From Collinsella sp. (GTDB lineage: Bacteria > Actinomycetota > Coriobacteriia > Coriobacteriales > Coriobacteriaceae), in assembly GCA_019419505.1 (NCBI GenBank), contig DXZS01000023.1:1-40396 (forward strand): a stretch of DNA of 40,396 bases. Direction: 5' to 3'. A program made the position numbers and the translations under genes. The notes under the pieces are model-generated. The model saw nothing but the letters and a program-made list of their open reading frames with translations, was not told where the DNA came from and did no database searches. Every line of letters begins with the position of its first letter. Position 1 is the first letter of the stretch. Shown piece by piece: positions 13,987 to 22,806 of this stretch.

Positions 13987-16326
13987 CTATTTTGCCACTT
14001 TGGGCTTAAAGGTTCGCAGGCGCAGCGCATTGCTTACGACGCACACGCTCGACAGGCTCATGGCCGCAGCGCCAAACATCGGCGAGAGCTGCCATCCGGT
14101 GAGTGGGAAGAACACGCCCGCTGCCAGCGGAATGCCGATGCCGTTGTAGAACAGTGCCCAGAACAGGTCCTGCTTGATGTTGCGGATCGTGGCGCGCGAA
14201 AGCTCGATGGCCCGCGCAACATCCATGAGGTCGCTGCGCATGAGCACCACGTCGGCGCCCTCCTTGGCGATGTCGGCGCCGGTGCCAATGGCAAGGCCCA
14301 CGTCGGCGCGCGCCAGGGCGGGGGAGTCATTGATGCCGTCGCCCACCATGGCGACCTTGCCGCCCGCATCTTGCAGTTCGTGCACGTGGCGTTCCTTGTC
14401 GGCGGGCAGGACGTCGGCGATAACCTGTTCGCTGGTGAGTCCCACGCGGCGGGCGATGGCCTCGGCCGTCACGCGGTTGTCGCCGGTGAGCATGCGCACG
14501 TCGACGCCGAGCTTGCGGAGCGCGGCGATGGCCCCGGCGCTCGTTTCTTTGACCTCGTCAGCCACGGCGATGGTGCCGGCAAGCTCGCCGTTCTTGGCAA
14601 AGAACAGCGGCGTCTTGCCCTCGGCAGCGAACTGCTCGGCAAGACCGGCGGGCACCTCCGCGCCCAGCTCGTTCATCAGGCGCACGTTGCCGGCTGCGAT
14701 GACATTCTGCCCCTCGCGTGCCGTAACGCCTCGCCCGGGCACGGCGGCAAAGTCCTCGACCATGCGCGCGACGATTCCGCGCGAGTCGCACTCGGCCATG
14801 ATCGCCTCGGCCAGCGGGTGCTCGCTCGAGCGCTCCAGCGCGGCAGCGAGCTTCAGTAACGCCTTTTCACTCATAGCGGGCGAGCCGTCGGCGCGCGCGA
14901 CAACCACAATGTCGGTCACGGCCGGCTTGCCGCGGGTGACCGTGCCCGTCTTATCGAGCACCACGGTGCCCACGCTGCGCAGGTTCTCCAGCGCCTCAGC
15001 GCTCTTAAACAGAATGCCCATCTCGGCGCCCTTGCCGGTGCCCACCATAATGGCGACGGGCGTGGCCAGGCCGAGCGCGCACGGACAACTGATCACCAGC
15101 ACGGCGACAGCGGAAGTGAGTGCCTCGTTGATGCTTCCGGTCAGCACCATCCACGCCACAAAAGTTACGGCAGAGATTACAAACACCACGGGCACGAACA
15201 CGCCGGCGACTTTGTCGGCCATGCGGGCGATGGGCGCCTTGGTGGTGTTGGCGTCCTCGACGAGCTGGATAATCTTGGCGAGCGACGTGTCGGCGCCCAC
15301 ACGCGTGGCGCGGAAGGTAAACGAGCCCGTGCGGTTGACCGTGGCCGCGTTGACGGTGGCACCGGCGGTCTTTTCCACGGGGATGGACTCGCCGGTGAGC
15401 GCACTCTCGTCCACGGCCGAGCTGCCCTCGAGCACCACGCCATCGACGGGGATGGACTCTCCGGGGCGTACGCGCAGGACCTGGCCGGGAAGGATGCTGT
15501 CGACGTCGACGGTGGTCTCGGTGCCGTCCTCTGCCACGACGGTCGCGCTCTTGGGCGCCAGGTCGATGAGCGCCTCGATGGCGCCGCCGGTCTTGGATTT
15601 GCTGCGTGTCTCGAGGTATTTGCCCACGGTGACGAGCGACAGGATCGTGCCCGCACTCTCAAAATACAGGTTGCCCATGCTCGTCATCATGGCCTCGTGG
15701 ATTTGCCCGGCGGCCAGCTGGTCGGCCATGATAAACATGGCATAGAACGACCAGGCGATCGAAGCGGTGGCGCCCACGGCAATAAGGGCGTCCATGGTGG
15801 GCGCGCCGTGCGCGAGCGATTTAAACCCGTTGATAAAGTACGCGTCGTTGACATAGACGATGGGGATAAGCAGGACGAGCTCGGTGAGGGCGAGCGTCAT
15901 GCTGTGGGTATGGTCGGTGAAAATGCCGGGCAGCGGCCAGCCAAGCATGTGCCCCATGCCTATGTAGAACAGTGGGATGAGGAATACGATCGAGACGATG
16001 AGACGAGCGCGCATGGCAGAGGCGGCGGCCTCCAGTTTTTTGGTGGGCGACTCCATATGGGCGGCGCCGGACCTGGCTTGCGTACTGCCGCTTTGGGCGG
16101 CGTCGGTGCCCGTGCTGACGGGTGAGGCCGAGTAGCCAGCGCGATCGACGGCGGTGCAGATGTCGTCGGGGGTGACCTGCGCGGGGTCGTAGTCCACCAG
16201 CATAGAGCCGGCGAGCAGATTGACCGCGACGCTCTCGACGCCGTCGAGCTTGCTCACGGCACGATCCACGTGCGCCTGGCAGGCGGCGCATGTCATGCCA
16301 CCCACGTCGAACTTATCTTGAGCCAT
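13987..16326 (-). CDS. copA: Copper-exporting P1B-type ATPase
   Basis: This 779-residue membrane pump uses ATP to export Cu(I). In order: an HMA domain with GMTCAAC (residues 10-16); a low-complexity linker; membrane segments from about 108; the actuator TGES (311-314); the intramembrane metal site CPC (414-416); the phosphorylation site Asp458 (DKTGT); the SEHPLAEA nucleotide-domain motif; and GDGIND near the hinge. One HMA domain is normal for actinobacterial CopA. The start is supported by AAAGGAG seven bases upstream. It is the first gene of copA-copZ-csoR, with a CsoR-type operator in its promoter region. The CPC motif fits Cu(I)/Ag(I) rather than Zn or Co. Confidence 0.95.
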   Translation of the reverse strand: MAQDKFDVGGMTCAACQAHVDRAVSKLDGVESVAVNLLAGSMLVDYDPAQVTPDDICTAVDRAGYSASPVSTGTDAAQSGSTQARSGAAHMESPTKKLEAAASAMRARLIVSIVFLIPLFYIGMGHMLGWPLPGIFTDHTHSMTLALTELVLLIPIVYVNDAYFINGFKSLAHGAPTMDALIAVGATASIAWSFYAMFIMADQLAAGQIHEAMMTSMGNLYFESAGTILSLVTVGKYLETRSKSKTGGAIEALIDLAPKSATVVAEDGTETTVDVDSILPGQVLRVRPGESIPVDGVVLEGSSAVDESALTGESIPVEKTAGATVNAATVNRTGSFTFRATRVGADTSLAKIIQLVEDANTTKAPIARMADKVAGVFVPVVFVISAVTFVAWMVLTGSINEALTSAVAVLVISCPCALGLATPVAIMVGTGKGAEMGILFKSAEALENLRSVGTVVLDKTGTVTRGKPAVTDIVVVARADGSPAMSEKALLKLAAALERSSEHPLAEAIMAECDSRGIVARMVEDFAAVPGRGVTAREGQNVIAAGNVRLMNELGAEVPAGLAEQFAAEGKTPLFFAKNGELAGTIAVADEVKETSAGAIAALRKLGVDVRMLTGDNRVTAEAIARRVGLTSEQVIADVLPADKERHVHELQDAGGKVAMVGDGINDSPALARADVGLAIGTGADIAKEGADVVLMRSDLMDVARAIELSRATIRNIKQDLFWALFYNGIGIPLAAGVFFPLTGWQLSPMFGAAAMSLSSVCVVSNALRLRTFKPKVAK

Positions 16327-16373
16327 GGCTTCTCCTTTCTGTGGTTCGCTGTTGGAATTGTTAACCTGCTGAT

Positions 16374-16404
16374 ACTATACACCCATACCCCCTGGGGGTG
16401 TCCA
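16374..16404 (-). promoter_or_regulatory. copA promoter region with CsoR-type operator
   Basis: Read on the minus strand, CCCCCAGGGGG (core 16388-16398) within ACACCCCCAGGGGGTAT matches the GC-rich palindrome bound by CsoR repressors. It lies between a TGGACA box (16404-16399) and a TATAGT box (16379-16374), so bound CsoR would cover the promoter. The 19-bp gap between those boxes is long, so the exact -10 is uncertain. Confidence 0.7.
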
Positions 16405-16476
16405 GTAATGGTTGGAATGTATGACTTTTCATTACAGATGAGGGTGGCTGCTCAATCGGTGGCCGTCCCAACCAAT

Positions 16477-16614
16477 CATCTCAATCTGTAACATCTAGAG
16501 AAGTTTTAACCCCTTACTGTTACAGATTGAGATGTTGTCTCGCGGGGTTGGGGTTTTGTCTCGTTCCGTAACATCTAGACCTGTATCTGCCGAGCTGGTG
16601 TTACAGATCGAGAC
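16477..16614. repeat. Pair of 57-bp palindromes
   Basis: Copies lie at 16477-16533 and 16558-16614, starting 81 bp apart, the same period as the two arrays of four. The first has perfectly matching arms that both differ from the commonest form at the same two positions (ATCTCAATCTGTAAC with GTTACAGATTGAGAT). They lie between the copA promoter and the end of the kinase gene, in a 330-bp gap that otherwise holds only the copA promoter. Confidence 0.9.
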
Positions 16615-16656
16615 AATTGCCGGGGAGGGGTCCCGTCACGGCAAGACGCCCGCCGC

Positions 16657-18741
16657 CTAGATACAGAACCCGGGGATCACACAGGTTCGCTTATTTGGCT
16701 TGTCCGCAGGCGTTGCGTACGTAAAGACGTCGCCGTCGTGTCCCACGCGATTCAAATAGAGTGTGCCTCCACTCTCCGATGTGTCAGGGCTCACCGTGCG
16801 CTCCCACCAGCAGGTGTCCTTGCCCTTCCACTGGCGGACCATCGTCTCGTTCGTGGAATACGGGCTCACCTTGAGCTCGCGGAAGAGCTGATACTCCTTG
16901 CCCTCGCCGTTGTAGATGTCTGCCAGGTGGTGATAGCCCTCGGCAAACGAATCGGGCGGTTGCGTACCGCACAGCTCGACCATGGCGGGCAGCCAAAGGG
17001 TTGCGGGCAACTCGCTCAGACACGATGCACTGTTGGCGGCGCCCACATTGTTCGAGACCTTCTTGACCCCTTTAATGAGCGCGCGCAACTCGTTGGGCAG
17101 CAGCTTAAGGCCGTCGCCGTCGAGCCATTCCCGCAGCTCGCAATCTGCCCAGCCGGCGCTCGGCGGTTCAGTCGCAGCATCGCGCTCGGCAATACCCGCG
17201 TCGAACATAAACGTCAGCCCGGCCTTGCCTGTACCGTCCAGAAGTTCGTCGTGGCGGATGCCCACAAGCTGAGCGCCGACCTCCAGCCCGTTGGCGAGCT
17301 TCACACGCTTGGTGCACGGATAGGGGATATGCCCATCAACGTCGAGCAGGTGGTAGCGCTTGGCAATCTCGTGTGCCTCGCTACGGGTCTCGGCAGCCTT
17401 AATCTTGAGCGAAATCTCCTGCAGCTGAGCCCAGGTGTAGTCGTCAAGCGAACCGCGGATGCCGTCCAGGTAGTCGGGGATGCCAAAGCCATGGGTCGCC
17501 GCCCCGATAACGCCGAGCCCCGCAACGGCTGCAACGACGCCGCCGATGACAAAGCGACGGCGGGACATGGCGTCGTGCCGGGCCTGCTCCAAAATCTCTC
17601 GCGCGCGCTCGCCGGCGACGTCGACCTTAAGGTGCGTGCCAGAATCGATATCAATTGCGGCCTCGTCTCCTGCACCCTCGCGGTCCTCAGATTCTGCAGC
17701 GGGGAGGTATGTCGAGAGCACCTCGAGCATCTGCTGCTCGGTAGGGCGATCGCCCTGTTCGACCGAGATGCCTTTCATGATGATCTGGACAAGCGCTTTG
17801 TCGCCCTCGCAGCGCGGCTCGAGCGGCGCCGGCTTGGTCTTGGTCTTTATGAGGTAGAACGAGCCAGTTGCCGCGGCACCCGTCGACTCGACATCGAACG
17901 GTTTGCGACCGCTGTAGAGCTGGTACAGAATGCTCGAAAGCGCGTAGACGTCGATTGCGGGCGAGCGGCGAAGGGCCGCAATGCCTTCGATATCCTGCGT
18001 GAGCATCTCGGGCGCGGCGTATGCGGGCGTGGCAAAGCGCCAGATGTCGGCGCGCCGGGTGATCGTGTCGTCGCCGAGGGCCATGGTCGCGGAGCCCATG
18101 TCGATGAGGCAGGGGTCAAAGGAGCAATCGGCAATCTGCTGCTCGAGCGTTCGGCTGGTGGTGCGGAACATGATATTGGCAGGCGACAGGTCGCGATGGA
18201 CGACCGGATTCACAAGGCCTTGGGTCATCAAGAGCGCGCGAAGCACGGCGTTTCCGACGGCGGCGACCATCTGGGTGGTCAGCCCGCCCGAGGCGTCGTG
18301 CGGAAGCAAGGGCAGCGCCTGTTTGAGCGAGGTGCCCTCGACCCACTCCATGAGGATAAGCGGGTCGTCCTCGCACGATCCGTAGCCATAGACGCGCGGA
18401 AATCCGCGCAGGTACGAGACGGTACACAGATGACGGTACTCCTCGAACAGTGCGGCGGTGTTGGCCAGGTGCGCGGCCGATTGCTCGGCGGAGCGGTCGG
18501 GGGCTTGGCCGGAAAGGATGGCGTTGTCCTTGAGTAGCTTGACGGCAAAAACCTCGCCGCTTGTGTTGGTCGCGCGAAGCACATGTCCGATATTGCCGCT
18601 GTCGCGGTATGCCGTCTGAAGAATAAGCGTCATAAACCGGCGTTTGGCGTCGTCCTCGGCACTGGGGTCGACTGCCACGGCGGTATCGAACGTATCGAGA
18701 CGGATGAGTTTGTCGCCATAGGCGCTATCGGTAGTATCCAT
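16657..18741 (-). CDS. Ser/Thr protein kinase with membrane anchor and DUF6273-like C-terminal domain
   Basis: This 694-residue protein has an N-terminal Hanks-type kinase domain (about 45-345): ATP-binding Lys68 (FAVKLLK), catalytic HRD 182-184 (VVHRDLSPAN), DMG 214-216 in place of DFG, and APE 243-245. The glycine loop is unusual (DSGNIGHV instead of GxGxxG). One membrane segment follows (about 397-418), so the rest should face outward. The C-terminal region, with WADCELREWLDGD and repeated Trp/Tyr motifs, resembles DUF6273, a domain I know only as uncharacterised. ATG 18741 gives a sensible kinase start; the frame extends further upstream through a palindrome but without a ribosome-binding site. 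It lies downstream of an FHA gene on the same strand, a usual kinase partner. Confidence 0.85.
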   Translation of the reverse strand: MDTTDSAYGDKLIRLDTFDTAVAVDPSAEDDAKRRFMTLILQTAYRDSGNIGHVLRATNTSGEVFAVKLLKDNAILSGQAPDRSAEQSAAHLANTAALFEEYRHLCTVSYLRGFPRVYGYGSCEDDPLILMEWVEGTSLKQALPLLPHDASGGLTTQMVAAVGNAVLRALLMTQGLVNPVVHRDLSPANIMFRTTSRTLEQQIADCSFDPCLIDMGSATMALGDDTITRRADIWRFATPAYAAPEMLTQDIEGIAALRRSPAIDVYALSSILYQLYSGRKPFDVESTGAAATGSFYLIKTKTKPAPLEPRCEGDKALVQIIMKGISVEQGDRPTEQQMLEVLSTYLPAAESEDREGAGDEAAIDIDSGTHLKVDVAGERAREILEQARHDAMSRRRFVIGGVVAAVAGLGVIGAATHGFGIPDYLDGIRGSLDDYTWAQLQEISLKIKAAETRSEAHEIAKRYHLLDVDGHIPYPCTKRVKLANGLEVGAQLVGIRHDELLDGTGKAGLTFMFDAGIAERDAATEPPSAGWADCELREWLDGDGLKLLPNELRALIKGVKKVSNNVGAANSASCLSELPATLWLPAMVELCGTQPPDSFAEGYHHLADIYNGEGKEYQLFRELKVSPYSTNETMVRQWKGKDTCWWERTVSPDTSESGGTLYLNRVGHDGDVFTYATPADKPNKRTCVIPGFCI

Positions 18742-18773
18742 GGCGTTTCTTTGTCTGGCATGGGTTGCCGCGC

Positions 18774-18834
18774 GTATACGTGGGCAGTGCGGATATCGGT
18801 AAAGTACTATGATAGCCGCACTGCCCACGTATAC
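18774..18834. repeat. 61-bp palindrome with 19-bp perfect arms in the kinase upstream region
   Basis: The 19-base segment 18774-18792 (GTATACGTGGGCAGTGCGG) has its exact reverse complement at 18816-18834, around a 23-base AT-rich loop. It lies between the FHA stop and the kinase start, 33 bp before the kinase ATG. The AT-rich loop could hold a -10 element, which would make this an operator. It could also be an RNA hairpin or a dispersed repeat. Confidence 0.85.
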
Positions 18835-18880
18835 CGCTGGGTATTGTCGTTTACGACGTAGAAGGCAGTAGACGAAAGAC

Positions 18881-18909
18881 GGGCGGTGACCGTCTTTCGA
18901 TCACCGCCC
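18881..18909 (-). terminator. Possible terminator after the FHA gene
   Basis: GGGCGGTGA pairs with TCACCGCCC around 11 bases, four bases after the FHA stop codon. On the minus strand it is followed by GTCTTTCGTC, a weak T tract, so termination may be partial and allow read-through to the kinase. Confidence 0.55.
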
Positions 18910-18912
18910 GCG

Positions 18913-19875
18913 CTAGTCCACAATAACGAGAAACGTTGTATGGAGACCCAAGTGAAGCCTGTCGCTGTTTTCGATTTCCACCGGGGGATAGATCTTGCCG
19001 GGTTCGCGTTGGTCGCGCGGCGGCTCAATCACAATATCGCCGTCGCCCGCGCCCGATTCGAGCACTGTGCCGTTGGTCGATCCAAGGCCCTGGGCGTACC
19101 AGCGTCCACCTTCGAGCCAAATGCGGAGATGCTCGCGCGATGCATCGGTGCCTACATCGGTGATGCTGGGCGAGGTTTTGGGCAAGGACCCAATTACCGT
19201 GCCGCGCGGATCGCGTGTGAGGGGATGGATTTGCATGTCGGCGCAGTTGTCGGCATGGGTTCTGAGCAGACCGAGGTTGGGGGCGACAGTGCGCGGCTGC
19301 TCCAGGCTGCTCATAAAGCCACGTCCGACGGTAGTTTCGGTGGTGCCAAAGTGCCCGCCTGTCTTGCTGTCGCAAAAGCGCTCGACGGTGGCCACGCCTT
19401 GGATGGGGTCAGCGAGCGCCCCCGTTGCCACAAAGAGCATAAGGTAAAGCGTACTCTTCTCGCGCACGGCATTGCCGTCAAAGTTGTCGATGCGATTGAG
19501 GGCATTTGCATATAGGCGGCTGTCCAACTTGTAGCTGGCGAGAGCCGACATCATTTCGTTGGCGGCCGGGCCGCGATAGTGCTCGGCGATTGCCTGATAG
19601 GCGGACTCGCCGCTGCCGAGCTTGCTGCAGATTGCCGCGGAAAGATTGAGCGTGGTGATGGCAAAGTCGCTGTAGATGGCGGGCGCGCACTGGTCAGGCT
19701 CGCGATGGACGATGTAACGGGTGAGATACGAGCGGTTGGAAGAGCATTTCTCGAGCAGGGTACTGCCGAGATAAGAGTTTCCATTGATGAGCATTCGGGC
19801 GATCTCGAGATGTTTAAGACCGCCGAACGAGCGAATATCGTTATAGAGGACCGAGCAAGGCGTCTCTGCTGCCAC
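18913..19875 (-). CDS. FHA-domain protein
   Basis: This 320-residue cytoplasmic protein ends in a forkhead-associated domain (about residues 225-318), which binds phosphothreonine. The key residues are visible: the GS near VIGSLPKTSP, Ser-Arg-x-His as ASREHLRI, and the Asn of GSTNGTVL. The first ~200 residues are probably helical and unfamiliar. A TTG at 19905 would extend the frame, but AAAGGAGGT directly before GTG 19873-19875 is a much better start. It lies upstream of a Ser/Thr kinase on the same strand, suggesting that it is a substrate or scaffold of that kinase. The pairing is common in actinobacteria; the phosphorylation itself is inferred. Confidence 0.85.
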   Translation of the reverse strand: MAAETPCSVLYNDIRSFGGLKHLEIARMLINGNSYLGSTLLEKCSSNRSYLTRYIVHREPDQCAPAIYSDFAITTLNLSAAICSKLGSGESAYQAIAEHYRGPAANEMMSALASYKLDSRLYANALNRIDNFDGNAVREKSTLYLMLFVATGALADPIQGVATVERFCDSKTGGHFGTTETTVGRGFMSSLEQPRTVAPNLGLLRTHADNCADMQIHPLTRDPRGTVIGSLPKTSPSITDVGTDASREHLRIWLEGGRWYAQGLGSTNGTVLESGAGDGDIVIEPPRDQREPGKIYPPVEIENSDRLHLGLHTTFLVIVD

Positions 19876-20054
19876 GGATACCTCCTTTGATTGCTTCCTA
19901 GCCAATATGGCGATAGGAATTAATGGCCCCCGGTGGGCGACGTATTAAATGGCTGCGCAATATATAGCGTAACCAAAGCAACATTATAGGCCACATGTTC
20001 GAAATTGCAGGAAGACTGAGAGATTTGGTTTGGACTGGACGGAAATCCCCCTCT

Positions 20055-20111
20055 GTCTTGTTCTGTAACATTTAGGGCCGGTTTTGCTCCGCAGCCGTTA
20101 CAGATTGAGAC
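20055..20111. repeat. 57-bp palindromic element, single copy
   Basis: Arms GTCTTGTTCTGTAAC and GTTACAGATTGAGAC with a 27-base loop starting ATTTAGGGCC. It lies between the divergent FHA and helicase genes. Confidence 0.85.
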
Positions 20112-20382
20112 AATCAGCCGGGCCCGCCGCGTCCGCCTCGTCATCTGTGGTTTACGTGGGGGCATGCGAAGCACGGGTATACTAACCCGCGGCGAATCTG
20201 CTCCATCGCTTAGTGCTGCTGCGTCTGGACGGCGCGTGATAGGGCTGCCAAAGCGATCGCCAGCGTGCTGAGCAACGTCCTCTCTGTGCGCACCCGTTTT
20301 TGTATGTATTAGCGCACTACCAAGCACGCCCGCGCGGCCGCATGCCGTGCCCATTGCGCGTGCAGATAAGGAACAACAACAT
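20112..20382 (+). promoter_or_regulatory. Upstream region and possible long leader of the helicase gene
   Basis: A TATACT (20178-20183) is the best -10 candidate, with no good -35 at standard spacing. If used, it leaves a leader of about 195 bases rich in GC stem-forming stretches (for instance GCGCAC near 20311 and GTGCGC near 20287). Cold-shock helicase genes often have long structured leaders, so regulation by RNA folding is possible. No gene is evident in this gap. Confidence 0.35.
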
Positions 20383-22632
20383 ATGCGTAATTCTGTATCC
20401 GACGTCACCGACGCCGAGATTCTGGACGAGACCCGCGAGGCCATGACCCAGGCTGCCTTCGATGCTGCCGATGAGGCCAATGCTGCCCAGGCCGTCGAGT
20501 CCGCTACCGAGAGCCTGCCCGCCTTTGACGAGCTGGGCCTTTCCGACGAGATGCTTCGTGCTATCGAGAACCTGGGCTACACGGCGCCGACGCCCGTGCA
20601 GGCCGGTTCGATTCCTGTGGTGCTCGAAGGCCGCGACCTGCTTGCCGCCGCTCAGACCGGCACTGGCAAGACGGCTGCCTTTTTGCTGCCGACCATGAAC
20701 AACCTGGAGCACATCGCTCCTCCCAAACCCGTACGCGAGCGCGGCGGCCGCAACCGCCGTCGCGGTGCCAAGAAGCCCGAGGGCAACGGCCGCGGCCCCG
20801 TGATGCTCGTCATCACCCCCACGCGCGAGCTCGCCCAGCAGATCGACGAGGTCGCCAGCAAGATCGCCGACGTCACCGGCCACGTTGCCGTGACCGTCGT
20901 GGGTGGCGTGAGCTACAAGCCGCAGACCGCTGCCCTCAAGTACGGCTGCGACATCCTGGTCGCAACGCCGGGCCGTCTGGTCGACTTGATCGAGCAGGGA
21001 GCCTGCCATCTGAACGAGGTCAAGGTGCTGGTGCTCGACGAGGCCGATCGCATGCTCGACATGGGCTTTTTGCCCGCCGTCCGCCGCATTGTGCGCGAGA
21101 CGCCGGCCGAGCGCCAGACGCTGCTGTTCTCGGCGACCCTCGACGAGGAGGCCGTGGGCGAGATCACCGACCTGGTGAGCGACCCGGCCCGCGTGGAGAT
21201 CGCGCCGGCCACGTCGACCGCCGACACCGTCGATCAGTTTGTGTTCCCGGTGTCCATCGAGGCAAAGAACAACCTGCTGCCTGAGTTCCTCAAAAAGGAG
21301 GGCCCGGAGCGCACCATCGTCTTTATGCGCACCAAGCACCGCGCCGACAGCTGCTGCCGTCGCCTTGAGCGCAAGGGCATCAAGGCCGCCGCGATTCACG
21401 GCAACCGCAGCCAGGCCCAGCGCGAGCGCGCGCTTTCTGCCTTCCGCGACGGCACCGTCGACGTGCTGGTGGCAACCGATGTTCTCGCCCGCGGCATCGA
21501 CATTAGCGACGTGCGCTACGTCGTGAACTTCGACGTGCCGGCCGAGCCGACCGACTATATCCACCGCATTGGCCGTACGGGCCGCGCCGGCGAGCTGGGC
21601 TGGGCCATTACGTTTGTGACCGAGCAGGACGTCGACGAGTTCTACGAGATTGAGAAGCTCATGGACAAGACGGCCGATATTTACGAAGCGGGCGACCTGC
21701 ACGTGGGTCCCAACCCGCCCGCCGTTGACCCCGAGCGCGATCCTGCCGCCTTTAAGGTGAAGAAGAAGACCAAGCGCGGCAAGTCCAAGAGCAAGAAGAA
21801 ACTCGAGCAAGCGCGTCGCGACGGTAAGCGCAACGGCGACGATTACGGCGACGTTGCTGGTCGTTCCAACCGCGGTCGCGACGAGCGCCGCGGCGACGGC
21901 GAGCGTCCGAGCCGTCCCAAGCGCGGCGGCAAGACCCGCGTGCGCGAGGGCGTTCAGGCTCGCGTGGACGAGGCTGTGGAGAGCGTGGCCCGCGAGGTGG
22001 CCGCCGCGGAGCGCGGCGGTGCTGCCGCCGTCGAGCAGGCCCCGCGCGGTAACCGTGCCGAGCGTCGTGCCAAGCAGTTCCAGGGCGAGGCGCATCGCCG
22101 TCGCCGCGAGGACGAGGACCGCGGTGGCCGTCGTCGTGTCGATCGCGAGGACGAGGGCCGTGGCTCGCGTGGCGGCAAGCGCGGCTCGGGCGACCGTCGT
22201 CGTTCCGGTCGCGATGACGAGCGCGGTGGCCGTGATAAGCGTCGCGGCGGCGAGGGTCGCGGTGAGCGAGGTGCCCGTGGCGGTGAGTCCCGTGGCGGCA
22301 AGTGCTTTGAAGAGCGCGGTAGCCGCGGCGGCGAGCGTCGCGAGGGTGCTCGCGGCAATGGCGGCCGCAGCGGCGCTGGCCGTTCTAACGAGTCGCGCGA
22401 TCGTCGTGATCCGCGTGCCAGCCGCGATCGTCGCGATGACTGGCGCAACTACGACGATACCCGCGAGGAGCGTCGTGGCGGCTATCGTGGCGGGCGTGGC
22501 GGCAACCAGGCCGGCTCCCGCGGCGGCCGCGCCGGCGGTCGCGATAACCGTGGCAGCTATGGCAACAGCCGTGGCGGCAAGCGCGGCGGCAGCTCCCGTC
22601 GTCCCGGTGACGGCGGCGGCAAGCGCAAATAG
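20383..22632 (+). CDS. DEAD-box ATP-dependent RNA helicase with long Arg/Gly-rich tail
   Basis: This 749-residue helicase unwinds RNA and probably aids ribosome assembly or RNA decay, as CsdA/RhlE-type enzymes do. The motifs are in order: Q motif (TPVQAGSIP), Walker A AQTGTGKT (90-97), PTREL (146-150), TPGRLVD, DEAD (219-222), SAT, then the second domain with IVFMRTKHRAD, ATDVLARGID and HRIGRTGRAG (about 394-403). A basic insertion (about 113-138, rich in Arg and Gly) sits between motifs I and Ia. From about residue 458 to the end is a ~290-residue disordered tail rich in Arg, Gly, Asp and Lys, a likely RNA-binding and condensate-forming tail. ATG 20383 has AAGGA upstream; a GTG 36 bases earlier is less likely. 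Single gene with its own terminator. Confidence 0.92.
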   Translation: MRNSVSDVTDAEILDETREAMTQAAFDAADEANAAQAVESATESLPAFDELGLSDEMLRAIENLGYTAPTPVQAGSIPVVLEGRDLLAAAQTGTGKTAAFLLPTMNNLEHIAPPKPVRERGGRNRRRGAKKPEGNGRGPVMLVITPTRELAQQIDEVASKIADVTGHVAVTVVGGVSYKPQTAALKYGCDILVATPGRLVDLIEQGACHLNEVKVLVLDEADRMLDMGFLPAVRRIVRETPAERQTLLFSATLDEEAVGEITDLVSDPARVEIAPATSTADTVDQFVFPVSIEAKNNLLPEFLKKEGPERTIVFMRTKHRADSCCRRLERKGIKAAAIHGNRSQAQRERALSAFRDGTVDVLVATDVLARGIDISDVRYVVNFDVPAEPTDYIHRIGRTGRAGELGWAITFVTEQDVDEFYEIEKLMDKTADIYEAGDLHVGPNPPAVDPERDPAAFKVKKKTKRGKSKSKKKLEQARRDGKRNGDDYGDVAGRSNRGRDERRGDGERPSRPKRGGKTRVREGVQARVDEAVESVAREVAAAERGGAAAVEQAPRGNRAERRAKQFQGEAHRRRREDEDRGGRRRVDREDEGRGSRGGKRGSGDRRRSGRDDERGGRDKRRGGEGRGERGARGGESRGGKCFEERGSRGGERREGARGNGGRSGAGRSNESRDRRDPRASRDRRDDWRNYDDTREERRGGYRGGRGGNQAGSRGGRAGGRDNRGSYGNSRGGKRGGSSRRPGDGGGKRK

Positions 22633-22664
22633 CATACGCATCGCCCACTAGAGCGAGGTGAACC

Positions 22665-22699
22665 AAGGGCCCTGAGCAACTACGCTCGGGGCCCTTTTT
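22665..22699 (+). terminator. Rho-independent terminator after the helicase gene
   Basis: AAGGGCCCTGAGC pairs with GCTCGGGGCCCTT around AACTAC and is followed by five Ts. Confidence 0.9.
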
Positions 22700-22806
22700 G
22701 TTTGCCGTATCCGATCGCTAGTTCAAATGTGATTTTCTCGGGAATGCATCTGGGGGATGCTGAGGACCTATTTTCCGCCATGCAGCAATGGGTCCTATGG
22801 GGTGCG

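Noticed and set aside
20317..22641. 774-residue Ala/Thr/Leu-rich frame opposite the helicase
   Set aside because: The apparent low-complexity protein is the complement of the helicase Arg/Gly tail; no start signal or domain.
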